60,917 nucleotides of DNA from Candidatus Fusicatenibacter intestinigallinarum (GTDB lineage Bacteria > Bacillota > Clostridia > Lachnospirales > Lachnospiraceae), in the NCBI GenBank assembly GCA_019119555.1, contig DWWU01000011.1, forward strand, positions 1-60,917, given 5' to 3'. The notes below the pieces were generated by a model. That model was not told the DNA's origin. It searched no databases and was given only the letters and a program-made list of their open reading frames with translations. Both the position numbers and the translations under genes were made by a program. Shown here piece after piece: positions 31,376 to 40,237 of this stretch. How positions within the stretch are numbered: position 1 is the first letter of the stretch; every line of letters begins with the position of its first letter.

Positions 31376-32761
31376 TTACTGTCCCAGAAGATTTTCACCG
31401 ACTTTTACAATGTCGCCGGCGCCCATGGTGATCAGAAGATCGCCGGGGGCAATGTTTTCCAGAAGATAGTTTTCAATTTCATCGAATGTTTCGAAATATT
31501 CGCATGGAGTGTCAAGCGCCTGAATCTCTGTCTGCAGATCTGCAGAGGAGATTCCAAGGTTGTCCGTCTCCCTGGCCGGATAAATTTTTGCGAGAACGAC
31601 ATGATCTGCCATGGACAGCGCCTGGGCGAATTCCTTCATCAGAGCTTTTGTTCTTGTGTAGGTGTGAGGCTGAAATACACACCACAGGGTTTTGTGAGGG
31701 CACTCGGCAGCGGCTTTCAGGGTGGCTGTGATCTCGGTGGGATGGTGCGCATAGTCATCGATAATGGTCACATCGCCCACTGTTCCCTTGTACTGGAACC
31801 GCCGGTCGGTTCCGGTGAAGGAAGCAAATCCGCCGTGAATCGCTTCATCGGAGAGATTCAGCTCACGGGCGACGGCGATGGACGCCAGTGCGTTGGAAAC
31901 ATTATGAAGCCCCGGCACTTTCAGGGAATAATGTCCGATGTTTTCACCCCGGAAGATACAGTCAAAGGAAGGATGCGCGTAGCTGTCGAAGACGATGTTT
32001 TCGGCTGTATAATCTGTCTCTCCGGTATTTTCCAGGCCGTAGGTGAGGATTCTGCAGCTCAGCCCGTCTGTGATGGTCTGATACTCCGGCGTATCCGCGT
32101 TGATGATCAAAGCGCCGTCTGCGGGAATCAGCTCTGCAAATTTCCGGAAGGAATGGCGGATATCGTCGATGTCTTTAAAGAAATCCAGATGATCTGCATC
32201 CATATTCAGGATTACGCCGATTTTCGGAAACAGGCTCAGAAAGCTGTTGGTGTATTCGCAGGCTTCTGTCAGAAACATCTCGGAATTTCCGACGCGGATG
32301 TTCCCTCCGATGGAGGGGAGAATTCCTCCGACGCTGATGGTCGGATCGCAGTCGCCGGACAGGAGAATGTGAGAAATCAGAGAAGTCGTTGTGGTTTTTC
32401 CGTGAGTTCCTGAAACGGCAATAGGGGTGTCATAATTGTTCATGATCTGTCCGAGCAGTTCTGCTCTGGTCAGCATGGGAATTTGCCGGGTGACGGCTTC
32501 CTGGTATTCCGGGTTATCCGGGTGGATAGCGGCAGTGTAAACGACCAGATCAATGTCATCTGTAATATTGGAAGATCTCTGTCCGTACCGGATGTCGGCG
32601 CCCAGCTGTGTCAGATGGTCCGTCAGACTGCTTTCCTTGGCGTCGGAGCCGGAGATCCGAAAGCCTTCTTTCAGTAAGATTTCGGCAAGACCGCTCATGC
32701 TGATGCCGCCGATGCCGATAAAATGAATATGAATAGGTTTGGTAAAGTCTACGATATACAT
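31376..32761 (-). CDS. murC: UDP-N-acetylmuramate--L-alanine ligase
   Basis: 461 residues, full length. It adds L-Ala to UDP-MurNAc in the cytoplasm, the first peptide step of peptidoglycan precursor synthesis. Motifs: IHFIGIGGISMSGLAEILL (UDP-binding, 12-30), AVSGTHGKTTTTSLISHIL (ATP P-loop, about 113-131), NMDADHLDFF, and IDDYAHHPTEITATL in the C-terminal domain. It stands alone, transcribed leftward from an RPT-rich upstream region. A strong terminator follows 6 bp after the stop. Confidence 0.95.
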   Translation of the reverse strand: MYIVDFTKPIHIHFIGIGGISMSGLAEILLKEGFRISGSDAKESSLTDHLTQLGADIRYGQRSSNITDDIDLVVYTAAIHPDNPEYQEAVTRQIPMLTRAELLGQIMNNYDTPIAVSGTHGKTTTTSLISHILLSGDCDPTISVGGILPSIGGNIRVGNSEMFLTEACEYTNSFLSLFPKIGVILNMDADHLDFFKDIDDIRHSFRKFAELIPADGALIINADTPEYQTITDGLSCRILTYGLENTGETDYTAENIVFDSYAHPSFDCIFRGENIGHYSLKVPGLHNVSNALASIAVARELNLSDEAIHGGFASFTGTDRRFQYKGTVGDVTIIDDYAHHPTEITATLKAAAECPHKTLWCVFQPHTYTRTKALMKEFAQALSMADHVVLAKIYPARETDNLGISSADLQTEIQALDTPCEYFETFDEIENYLLENIAPGDLLITMGAGDIVKVGENLLGQ

Positions 32762-32779
32762 GATTTCTCCTCATCGTTT

Positions 32780-32911
32780 GTAACAGTTCGGCCGGCTGAA
32801 CGGTTACGGCATCCGTCTGCTGAAAATTCTCCCATGGTGAACCGGATACCGGCAGTCATTACGTTTTCACACGGTCTGTCCGGAAAAGCACAGACCAGGC
32901 TGAGCTGATAC
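32780..32911 (+). repeat. RPT element, full-length, forward, diverged
   Basis: GTAACAGTTCGGCCGGCTGA then ACGGTTAC, a decayed B (GGCATCCGTC ... ACCGGATACC) and a decayed C (GGTCTGTCCGGAAAAGCACA GACC), ending GGCTGAGCTGATAC. It is in the murC 5' region. Confidence 0.8.
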
Positions 32912-32989
32912 GATTATTTCCTGTGAGTTTCTCACTGTTTTTTGTTCCTTTCTGATTATACACAGATTTTCAGAAAATGTAAATATTCG

Positions 32990-33104
32990 GTATGAAAGTA
33001 TAGTGCCTGCGGGCATCCGGCCCATCGCGAAGCGATTTTTAATATAACAGGAAACTGCGTTCCCTGTTATATTAAAACATGGCCGTATCATAGTCGGATG
33101 CCGG
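32990..33104 (-). repeat. RPT module B, reverse, with repeat E inserted
   Basis: GGGCATCCGGCCCATCGCGA AGCGATTTTT is interrupted by TAATATAACAGG...CCTGTTATATTA (33038-33074). It then resumes as ATGGCC...TCGGATGCCGG. Repeat E therefore appears inserted into the B module. Confidence 0.7.
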
Positions 33105-33454
33105 AGAAGGATCGGAGCTGTTTTGCAGAATGGGAAAAATTATTATAATAGGAAGAAATATGTGAAAAAGAAACCGTGCGGCGGCGAATAAATACGACGG
33201 AAGAGTCGTAAAAAAATGGCAGAAATTGTAAAATTCCGCTCAGAAATGCAATATATAAAATAAAATAAGCAAATTTATACTTTGCATTTTTGAAAAAAAC
33301 AGAACTGGTAAAAATAAATAAAAAAAGAAAATAAAAGGCTCGGTATTTTATCGAAAATTGTAAAAAACACGAAAAATATATTTTAAGGAATAAAAAATTA
33401 TAGGGCAAAAATCATAAAATGGAGGAAAAAAACCTATAAAATATATAAAAAATG
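33105..33454. other. Very AT-rich intergenic stretch upstream of glgC
   Basis: About 350 bp of mostly A/T with many A-runs and no credible gene on either strand. It may be an upstream promoter-enhancing region, a bent-DNA segment or a decayed gene. Confidence 0.6.
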
Positions 33455-33483
33455 TTCACAATTTCGGCGGTTTGTGCTATAAT
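33455..33483 (+). promoter_or_regulatory. glgC promoter
   Basis: TTCACA (33455-33460), 17 bp, TATAAT (33478-33483), then AAGAGGTGATTGC before the ATG at 33519. Confidence 0.8.
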
Positions 33484-33518
33484 CAAACCATCCTATATAT
33501 ACGACAAGAGGTGATTGC

Positions 33519-34790
33519 ATGATTAAGAAAGAAATGATAGCGATGCTGTTAGCCGGCGGCCAGGGCAGCCGACTCGGTGTGCTGACAGAAAAAGTTGCAA
33601 AGCCGGCAGTAGCATTCGGTGGCAAATATCGAATCATCGATTTTCCGCTCAGCAATTGTATCAATTCCGGGATTGATACTGTAGGTGTCTTGACACAATA
33701 CCAGCCATTACGACTCAATACCCATATCGGAATCGGTATTCCGTGGGATTTGGATAGAAACGTTGGTGGAGTGACAGTGCTGCCGCCATACGAAAAGAGT
33801 ACAAGCAGTGAATGGTACAGCGGTACGGCTAACGCCATTTACCAGAACATGGCCTATATGGAGACTTATAATCCGGATTACGTTCTGATTCTTTCCGGAG
33901 ACCATATCTATAAGATGGATTACGAGGTCATGCTGGACTATCACAAGGCAAATCATGCGGATGTTACGATCGCATGTATGCCTGTGCCCATTGAGGAGGC
34001 CAGCCGTTTCGGCGTTATGATTACGGACGGAAACGGAAAAATTACCGATTTTGAGGAGAAACCGGAACACCCGAGAAGCAATCTTGCTTCCATGGGTATC
34101 TATATTTTCAGCTGGCCGGCGCTGAAAGAGTCTCTGAACGCGCTGAAAGATCAGCCGGGCTGCGATTTCGGAAAACATATTCTTCCATATTGCAAGGACA
34201 ATAACAAGCGTCTGTTTGCCTATGAGTTCAACGGTTACTGGAAGGATGTCGGAACCCTGGGCTCTTACTGGGAAGCCAATATGGAATTGATTGATATCAT
34301 TCCGGAATTTAATCTGTACGAGGAATTCTGGAAAATATATACCAAGGGCGATGTGATTCGTCCGCAGTATATTTCTGCGGAGGCGACCGTCGAGCGGAGC
34401 CTTGTGGGAGAGGGCGCTGAGATTTATGGAGAGATACATAATTCGGTGATCGGAGCGGATGTAAGAATCGAGAAAGGCGCTGTCATCCGTGATTCCATTA
34501 TCATGCGTCACAGCCATATCGGAGCGGGAACGACGATCGACAAGGCAATCATCGCGGAGAATGTCGAGGTAGGAAACAACGTGGTGATGGGCGTCGGCGA
34601 GGAAGCGCCCAACGTTCTGAAACCGAAGATTTATTCTTTTGGTCTGGTAACCGTCGGAGAAAACGCGGTGATTCCGGACAATGTAAAAATCGGAAAGAAT
34701 GTCTGCATTTCCGGTGTGACCACGGCTGAGGATTATCCAAACGGTGAACTGCCAAGCGGCGGAGCAATCGTAGAGAAGGATGGTGAATGA
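33519..34790 (+). CDS. glgC: Glucose-1-phosphate adenylyltransferase
   Basis: 423 residues. It makes ADP-glucose for glycogen synthesis. N-terminal nucleotidyltransferase: [12 protein letters not shown] with a conserved Arg, GTANAIYQN, and [11 protein letters not shown] with a metal-binding Asp, then FEEKPEHP. The C-terminal left-handed beta-helix (about 295-400) has hexapeptide repeats such as [20 protein letters not shown]. It is followed by glgD with 1 nt between stop and start, so the two subunits are co-expressed. No glgA, glgB or glgP is in the window. Confidence 0.95.
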   Translation: MIKKEMIAMLLAGGQGSRLGVLTEKVAKPAVAFGGKYRIIDFPLSNCINSGIDTVGVLTQYQPLRLNTHIGIGIPWDLDRNVGGVTVLPPYEKSTSSEWYSGTANAIYQNMAYMETYNPDYVLILSGDHIYKMDYEVMLDYHKANHADVTIACMPVPIEEASRFGVMITDGNGKITDFEEKPEHPRSNLASMGIYIFSWPALKESLNALKDQPGCDFGKHILPYCKDNNKRLFAYEFNGYWKDVGTLGSYWEANMELIDIIPEFNLYEEFWKIYTKGDVIRPQYISAEATVERSLVGEGAEIYGEIHNSVIGADVRIEKGAVIRDSIIMRHSHIGAGTTIDKAIIAENVEVGNNVVMGVGEEAPNVLKPKIYSFGLVTVGENAVIPDNVKIGKNVCISGVTTAEDYPNGELPSGGAIVEKDGE

Positions 34791-34791
34791 T

Positions 34792-35910
34792 ATGAGAGCA
34801 TTGGGAATAATTCTTGCAGGTGGAAACAGCAACAGAATGAGAGAGTTATCCAACAAAAGAGCCGTCGCGGCCATGCCCGTGGCGGGAAGCTTCCGGAGCA
34901 TCGATTTTGCGCTGAGCAGTATGACGAACTCTCATATTCAGAAAGTAGCGGTCCTGACACAGTACAACGCGCGTTCGCTGAACGAACATCTGAATTCTTC
35001 CAAGTGGTGGGATTTCGGACGTAAGCAGGGCGGCCTGTTCGTGTTCTCGCCCACCGTGACTGTCGGCAACAGCTGGTGGTACCGTGGAACGGCGGATGCG
35101 ATTTATCAGAATCTTTCCTGGCTGAAAAACAGCCATGAGCCTTATGTGGTGATTGCTTCCGGCGACGGCGTATACAAGCTGGATTTCAATAAAGTTCTGG
35201 AATACCATATTTCCAAGCGTGCGGATGTAACGGTTGTCTGCACAGAGGCAAACCAGACAGAGGATATCAGCCGTTTCGGCGTACTTAAGATGAATGAAGA
35301 CTGCCGCATCGAGGAATTTGAGGAGAAGCCGATGATGGCAAGATCCAATGTGATCTCCACCGGAATCTATGTGATCCGAAGAAGACAGCTGATCGAAATG
35401 ATCGAGCGCTGCGCACAGGAAGGACGCTATGATTTCGTAAACGACGTACTGATCCGTTACAAGAATCTGAAGCGGATCTACGGATACAAAATTGATACTT
35501 ACTGGAGCAATATCGCATCGGTAGAGGATTATTACAGGACCAATATGGATTTCCTGAAACCGGAGGTGCGGGAGTATTTCTTCGGCGAGTATCCCGGCGT
35601 TTATTCGAAAATCGACGATCTTCCGCCGGCAAAATACAATCCGGGAAGCTGTGTGAAGAATTCCCTGGTTGCGAGCGGCTGTATCATCAACGGCCAGGTG
35701 GAGAACTCAATTCTCTTTAAAGGGGCGTATGTCGGAAATAACTGCGTAATCAAAAACTCAATCATTTTGAATGATGTTTATCTTGGGGACAACACACACA
35801 TCGAAAACTGTATTGTGGAGAGTCGCGATACGATTCGGGCAAACTCTTATCACTGCGGAGAAGATGGAATCAAGATAGTCGTAGAGAAAAACGAAAGATA
35901 TGCCATTTAA
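34792..35910 (+). CDS. glgD: GlgD subunit of glucose-1-phosphate adenylyltransferase
   Basis: I take ATG 34792 (MRALGIILAGGNSNRMREL, 372 residues), which follows GGTGA by 5 nt; an ATG 12 bp upstream lies within glgC. It is a paralogue of GlgC with a weaker active site: the pyrophosphorylase motif lacks the GSRLG arginine pattern, and IASGDGVYKLDF replaces [11 protein letters not shown]. In Firmicutes GlgD is a regulatory or activating subunit that pairs with GlgC. It ends in beta-helix repeats (NSILFKGAYVGNNCVIKNSI). Confidence 0.92.
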   Translation: MRALGIILAGGNSNRMRELSNKRAVAAMPVAGSFRSIDFALSSMTNSHIQKVAVLTQYNARSLNEHLNSSKWWDFGRKQGGLFVFSPTVTVGNSWWYRGTADAIYQNLSWLKNSHEPYVVIASGDGVYKLDFNKVLEYHISKRADVTVVCTEANQTEDISRFGVLKMNEDCRIEEFEEKPMMARSNVISTGIYVIRRRQLIEMIERCAQEGRYDFVNDVLIRYKNLKRIYGYKIDTYWSNIASVEDYYRTNMDFLKPEVREYFFGEYPGVYSKIDDLPPAKYNPGSCVKNSLVASGCIINGQVENSILFKGAYVGNNCVIKNSIILNDVYLGDNTHIENCIVESRDTIRANSYHCGEDGIKIVVEKNERYAI

Positions 35911-35937
35911 ATTACGAGGTGAAAGGGGAAGCTATTT

Positions 35938-36222
35938 ATGAACATTACAGATGTGAGAGTACGGAAAGTAGCGAAAGAAGGAAAGATGAAAGCAGTGGTT
36001 TCAATCACTATCGACGACGAGTTTGTGGTGCATGACATTAAAGTGATTGAGGGTGAAAAGGGAATGTTTATCGCAATGCCGAGCCGCAAAGCCACGGACG
36101 GAGAATACCGCGACATTGCACATCCGATCAATTCACAGACAAGGGAGCGGATTCAGAATATCATTCTGGAAAAATATGAGCAGACCGCGGCGGAGGAAGC
36201 AGCAGTTGCGGAGGAAGAGTGA
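35938..36222 (+). CDS. spoVG: SpoVG family regulator
   Basis: 94 residues: [20 protein letters not shown], then [36 protein letters not shown]. These are the conserved SpoVG blocks, followed by an acidic Glu/Ala tail. It is a small nucleic-acid-binding protein acting in sporulation, septation and envelope control. GAGGTGAAAGGGG precedes the start. It is 27 bp after glgD, so it may be part of that transcript, with an RPT A palindrome and a terminator downstream. Confidence 0.95.
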   Translation: MNITDVRVRKVAKEGKMKAVVSITIDDEFVVHDIKVIEGEKGMFIAMPSRKATDGEYRDIAHPINSQTRERIQNIILEKYEQTAAEEAAVAEEE

Positions 36223-36261
36223 CAGTTCCGAAGACTGAAGTGCCGCGAAGACAGAAAACAT

Positions 36262-36289
36262 ATAACAGTTCAGGTGGCTGAACTGTTAC
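36262..36289. repeat. RPT module A
   Basis: ATAACAGTTCAGGTGGCTGA, then ACTGTTAC, between spoVG and its terminator. Confidence 0.88.
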
Positions 36290-36312
36290 AGAGAGGATGC
36301 AGAATACCTGTA

Positions 36313-36354
36313 AAAGAAGGCCTCTCCGGCCGCAGGGCCGGAGGGGCCTTCTTC
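36313..36354 (+). terminator. Terminator after glgCD-spoVG
   Basis: AAGAAGGCCTCTCCGGCC pairs with GGCCGGAGGGGCCTTCTT around GCAG. Confidence 0.85.
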
Positions 36355-36515
36355 ACGGGCCCCGTATTCCCTGCGGTTCCCGGATATGGATTTCAAAAAG
36401 TTCTTCCCTTTTGCCGCATTATCGTGTATAATTTTCCGGATATATCTGAACGACCGCAGCGCTTTTATACGGTCTGCAGGGGAGAACCGCGGACCTGGAG
36501 GAAAGGAGAAAAGCC

Positions 36516-38018
36516 ATGACTTATTTGCCGGAAGCATTTCTGGAGCGAATGAAGGAAATGCTTGGAGAGGAATATGGGGAATTTCTTGCGTCCTATGAAG
36601 AGCCGCGCACCTACGGGCTGCGTGTCAACAGACGGAAAATCACCCCGGAAGAGTTTGAACATCTGAATCTGTTTCCGGTCAGGAGAATTCCCTGGGTTGA
36701 GAATGGTTTTTTCTATGAAGGAAGCGTCCGGCCCGCGCAGCATCCTCTGTATGCGGCGGGGCTCTATTATCTCCAGGAACCCAGCGCGATGACTCCTGCG
36801 GCCTGCCTTCCGGTGCGGCCGGGGGAGCGGGTGCTGGATCTTTGCGCTGCCCCGGGCGGAAAGGCTACGGAGCTTGGCGCCAGACTGCAGGGGGAGGGCC
36901 TTCTGGTGGCCAATGACATCAGCGCGTCCAGAGCCAGAGCGCTGCTTTACAACCTTGAAGTTTTCGGAATCGACAATGCGTTTGTGACAAACGAGACGCC
37001 GTCGGCGCTGGCCGGAGTTTTCGAGGGATTTTTCGATAAGATTCTTGTGGACGCCCCATGTTCCGGCGAGGGAATGTTCCGGAAGGAGGAGGCTGTGGCA
37101 AAGGACTGGACGCCCGAAAAGTCTGAGTATTTTGCCGGGCAGCAAAGAGAGATCGTCTGTCAGGCGGTGAAAATGCTGCGTCCGGGAGGCAAGCTGCTGT
37201 ATTCCACCTGTACGTTTGCACCCTGCGAGGACGAGCAGACGATTTCGTGGGTTCTGGAGCAGTTTCCGGAGATGCATCTGATTCCTCTTCCCCGGTACGA
37301 AGGATTCTCCGGAGGATGTCCCCGGTGGGGAGATGGAAGGGAAGAGCTGAAGCTCTGTGTCCGGATCTGGCCCCACAGGATGCACGGAGAAGGTCATTTT
37401 CTCGCCCTTCTGGAAAAGGAGGGGACGGCCGGGGAGGATTCCGGAAATCCTCCGAAGGCACCGCAGGAAAGGAGCCGGCTGTCCGATCGCCGGGAATCCG
37501 GGGAGGGCGGCAGGATAAAGAAGAAAAAGACGGGAAAAAAGGCAGGAAGGAACAGCGGTATGTCAGGCGCCGTTTCGGGATATGGTCCGGGCCGAAAAGA
37601 ACGGGAGATTCTCGAAGCGTTTCTGGAACCGTGTACCAGGCGGATTCCGATGGAGCGTCTGGAACAACGGGGACAGAAAATTTATCTGGTTCCAGAGCTT
37701 CCGGATCATGTCCGGGGGCTGAAGTTTCTGCGCAACGGTCTGTATATGGGTGAGATACGGAAGGATCGGTTTGAACCTTCCCAGCAGCTGGCCATGAGTC
37801 TGAAAGCCGGTGAGTTCCGGGAGAAGGTGTGCCTGGATCCGGAGGACGAGCGGGTGGAACGGTATCTGCGCGGAGAGACAGTGGAAGTGCTTCCTGAGGA
37901 GACGGAAAGCCCTTCCGGCTGGAAACTGGTCTGCGCGGGCGGCTATCCTCTGGGCTGGGGAAAGCTGGTTCAGGGAATTCTCAAAAACAAATATCAGGTC
38001 AGCTGGAGAAAAAGCTGA
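36516..38018 (+). CDS. RsmF/NOL1-NOP2-Sun type rRNA (cytosine-C5) methyltransferase
   Basis: 500 residues. The SAM-binding motif I is VLDLCAAPGGKATEL (about 107-121), motif IV ILVDAPCSGEGMFRK carries one catalytic Cys, and motif VI LLYSTCTFAPCEDE carries the nucleophile Cys. A long charged linker (about 305-360, with KIKKKKTGKKAGR-type Lys/Arg runs) leads to a C-terminal RNA-binding domain (YLVPELPDHVRGLKFLRNGL, then GEIRKDRFEPSQQLAM) as in RsmF. It probably methylates a 16S rRNA cytosine. AGGAAAGGAG precedes the start. Confidence 0.9.
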   Translation: MTYLPEAFLERMKEMLGEEYGEFLASYEEPRTYGLRVNRRKITPEEFEHLNLFPVRRIPWVENGFFYEGSVRPAQHPLYAAGLYYLQEPSAMTPAACLPVRPGERVLDLCAAPGGKATELGARLQGEGLLVANDISASRARALLYNLEVFGIDNAFVTNETPSALAGVFEGFFDKILVDAPCSGEGMFRKEEAVAKDWTPEKSEYFAGQQREIVCQAVKMLRPGGKLLYSTCTFAPCEDEQTISWVLEQFPEMHLIPLPRYEGFSGGCPRWGDGREELKLCVRIWPHRMHGEGHFLALLEKEGTAGEDSGNPPKAPQERSRLSDRRESGEGGRIKKKKTGKKAGRNSGMSGAVSGYGPGRKEREILEAFLEPCTRRIPMERLEQRGQKIYLVPELPDHVRGLKFLRNGLYMGEIRKDRFEPSQQLAMSLKAGEFREKVCLDPEDERVERYLRGETVEVLPEETESPSGWKLVCAGGYPLGWGKLVQGILKNKYQVSWRKS

Positions 38019-38167
38019 GAGTTGTCTGACGTCCGCTCTCTTTCGACAGCAGACAGAAAAGTTTTCAGATTTTCATGGAAAGTAGCTGAAATTAATAACA
38101 AAGTAAGACGAAATATTACGGAAATGTTACGGGAAGTTAAAAAAAGCTTTCTTTTTGATTCAGACTA

Positions 38168-38234
38168 TGCTATAATAGGTGCGAAGTTTTGAAAAGCAGT
38201 AGTTACTGTCCCCCCTGGTACAGGGGATGACAGT
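38168..38234 (+). promoter_or_regulatory. Promoter and leader hairpin of the 3D-domain protein
   Basis: TGCTATAAT is an extended -10 (38168-38176). The leader then forms ACTGTC-c-CCCCTG-gta-CAGGGG-at-GACAGT (38205-38234), a strong hairpin without a U-run, about 60 nt before the start codon. A role in mRNA stability or regulation is possible. Confidence 0.55.
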
Positions 38235-38290
38235 CCATACTTTTGAAGCCGGATCCTTCAGAAGTGATTTTGATTCATGAGGTGTACGAC

Positions 38291-39511
38291 ATGCGAAACA
38301 AGAAAAAATTCAGTCTGATTCTTTCCGTGGTTCTTACAGCAGCAAGCGTGCTCCCGTGTTACGGAGCGACTACACAGGAGAAAATCACCAACGCTCAGAA
38401 CGAGCAGGCGCAGACACAGTCGGAACTTGAGAGCGTACAGGAACAGATTGATGAGCTGAATTCAAAAAAGGGTCAGTCGCAGGCATATCTGACAGATCTG
38501 AATCAGCAGTTGGAAGATTTGACAAAAGAGATGGAACAGCTTCAGAAACAGTACAGTGAAAAGCAGCAGGAACTGGAGCAGGTTCAGCAGGAACTGGAGG
38601 AGGCGAAACAGCAGCAGGCAGAGCAGTACGATGCGATGAAGGAAAGAATACAGTACATGTATGAAAATTCCAGCAACAACAATTACCTGGCGATGCTGCT
38701 GACTTCAGGAGATATTTCCGAATTTCTCAACCGTGCAGAATATATTCAGCAGGTATCTTCTTACGACAGAACGATGCTGGAAGAGTATATGAGTACTGTT
38801 GAGACGGTAGAGGCAAAAGAAGATCAGGTACAGCAGGAGCAGGAAGAAATCCGGAACCTGCAGGAGCAGAGTGATCAGAAACAGGAAGCGGTACAGGAAA
38901 TGTATGCGGCGACCTATCAGGAGCTCCGTACATATAACGAACAATTAGACAGTGCAATGTCCAGCCAGAGCGAACTGGTGGCTGAGATCAATGCTCAGCA
39001 GGAAACGCTGAACGGTCTGATCAAACAGGCCAAAGAGGAGGAAATCGCGGCACAGAAAAAAGCCGAGGAAGAAGCTGCGGCAAAAGCGGCTGCCGAGCAG
39101 GCGGCAAGACAGCAGCAGAGCGCTCAGTCCTCTTCCAATACCAGCAGCCAGAAGACCGACAGCTCCGACAGCACGGACAGCAGCAGTACAACGGTACAGG
39201 AAAGCGAGAAAAATGAAAATTCTTCCAGCGGAACCTATCTGGGAAAATTCCGCGTTACAGGATACTGCGCATGTTCCATCTGCTGCGGCGACTGGGCGGG
39301 CGGCACAACCGCCAGCGGTACGACTCCGACGCCGGGCAGAACGGTGGCGATGGGCGGTGTGCCGTTTGGAACGAAACTGATGATTAACGGTCAGATCTAT
39401 ACGGTAGAAGACCGGGGAACCGCTTACGGACATGTGGACATGTTCTTTGGAAGCCATTCCGAAGCGCTTGCGTTCGGCTCACAGTATGTGGATGTCTACC
39501 AGGTGGGCTGA
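38291..39511 (+). CDS. Secreted coiled-coil protein with C-terminal 3D (peptidoglycan hydrolase-like) domain
   Basis: The start MRNKKKFSLILSVVLTAASV at 38291 begins a signal peptide (cleavage near CYGA-TTQ) with GAGGTG upstream. 406 residues: a long coiled coil rich in Gln and Glu (about 30-250), a Gln/Ser/Thr linker, then a 3D domain from about 315 (FRVTGYCACSICCGDWAGGT, PTPGRTVAMGGVPFGTKLMI, VEDRGTAYGHVDMFFGSHSE). The three Asp of the domain are present. The layout resembles PcsB/CwlO-type hydrolases, here with a 3D catalytic module. It likely acts on the septal or lateral cell wall. Confidence 0.88.
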   Translation: MRNKKKFSLILSVVLTAASVLPCYGATTQEKITNAQNEQAQTQSELESVQEQIDELNSKKGQSQAYLTDLNQQLEDLTKEMEQLQKQYSEKQQELEQVQQELEEAKQQQAEQYDAMKERIQYMYENSSNNNYLAMLLTSGDISEFLNRAEYIQQVSSYDRTMLEEYMSTVETVEAKEDQVQQEQEEIRNLQEQSDQKQEAVQEMYAATYQELRTYNEQLDSAMSSQSELVAEINAQQETLNGLIKQAKEEEIAAQKKAEEEAAAKAAAEQAARQQQSAQSSSNTSSQKTDSSDSTDSSSTTVQESEKNENSSSGTYLGKFRVTGYCACSICCGDWAGGTTASGTTPTPGRTVAMGGVPFGTKLMINGQIYTVEDRGTAYGHVDMFFGSHSEALAFGSQYVDVYQVG

Positions 39512-39550
39512 CAGTACATTGCAACTGAACTGTTGCAGAAAGCAGACAGA

Positions 39551-39592
39551 AGGTGACTCTTCAGCGAAAAACGTTGAGAGTCACTTTTTTTG
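39551..39592 (+). terminator. Terminator of the 3D-domain gene
   Basis: GGTGACTCTTCAGCG-aaaa-CGTTGAGAGTCAC followed by TTTTTTT. Confidence 0.88.
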
Positions 39593-39615
39593 CGTAAAAA
39601 AATGGTTCCAGTGTC

Positions 39616-39643
39616 GTAACCGTTCAGGTGGCTGAACGGTTAA
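39616..39643. repeat. RPT module A
   Basis: GTAACCGTTCAGGTGGCTGA, then ACGGTTAA. Confidence 0.85.
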
Positions 39644-39673
39644 TCTGCGTCTGTGAAAAAATGCAAATATATC

Positions 39674-39702
39674 TTGTAAAGAATCCGGCAGGCAGTTATA
39701 AT
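39674..39702 (+). promoter_or_regulatory. Rightward promoter facing into a minus-strand regulator gene
   Basis: TTGTAA (39674-39679), 17 bp, TATAAT (39697-39702). Its transcript would be antisense to the HTH gene at 39795-40016 and could continue to the orphan gene at 40238. Confidence 0.5.
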
Positions 39703-39734
39703 AAAAATACGGCCAAATGGCCTTACAGAAGACA

Positions 39735-39788
39735 AAAAGGAAGTCCGGAAACATCCGGTACAGCCCGTCCAACCGGATGATTTCCGGA
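39735..39788 (-). terminator. Terminator of HTH regulator 1
   Basis: On the minus strand CCGGAAATCATCCGGT pairs with ACCGGATGTTTCCGG, followed by ACTTCCTTTTTG. Confidence 0.7.
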
Positions 39789-39794
39789 ACATGG

Positions 39795-40016
39795 TTATTC
39801 CCCGAATCTGCGTGTTTTATCGTTGCTGACACCCAGGAGATAATCCGTGCTGCAGTTATAATATCTGGCAAGCCGGATCAGAAAATCTACCGGAATTTCC
39901 CGGATTCCTTTTTCATAACGGGAATAGACATCCCTGTGACATTCAAGAATGGCAGAGATCTCCTTGATGGTCAGATCACTGTCAATACGCATGTCTTCTA
40001 TTCTCTGATACTTCAT
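39795..40016 (-). CDS. Small XRE-type HTH regulator 1
   Basis: 73 residues starting MKYQRIEDMRIDSDLTIKEI. The in-frame extension upstream lacks a ribosome site. It is a single Cro/cI helix-turn-helix: LTIKEISAILECHRDVYSRYEKG, then IPVDFLIRLARYYNCSTDYL LG, ending KTRRFGE. It is about two-thirds identical to the regulator at 40703-40921, and both flank the gene at 40238-40669. It probably binds DNA as a dimer. No cofactor or partner domain is present. Confidence 0.82.
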   Translation of the reverse strand: MKYQRIEDMRIDSDLTIKEISAILECHRDVYSRYEKGIREIPVDFLIRLARYYNCSTDYLLGVSNDKTRRFGE

Positions 40017-40089
40017 AGTTGTGTGTCCTGTTCTGAATTCTATCGGTCTACGGTTACTGGTCAGTCTGAACATCGGTGGGAAATTTTAT

Positions 40090-40113
40090 GCAACAGTCAG
40101 CCTGAATTGTTGC
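40090..40113. repeat. RPT module A, diverged
   Basis: GCAACAGTCAGCCTGAATTG, then TTGC. Confidence 0.55.
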
Positions 40114-40237
40114 GCAGTTTTATCCTGCAGGCAGCCGGTCTCCTATACAGATCAGGGCTGTGATTCCATACTATCAACAGACTTCAGAACATGAGAAAAA
40201 TACGGTCATACGGCCGCAAAAAAGAAAGGTGCTTTCT

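Noticed and set aside
39717-40163. 148-codon plus-strand frame over HTH regulator 1
   Set aside because: It is antisense to a clear XRE gene and its translation shows no domain; only the promoter that reads into it is reported.
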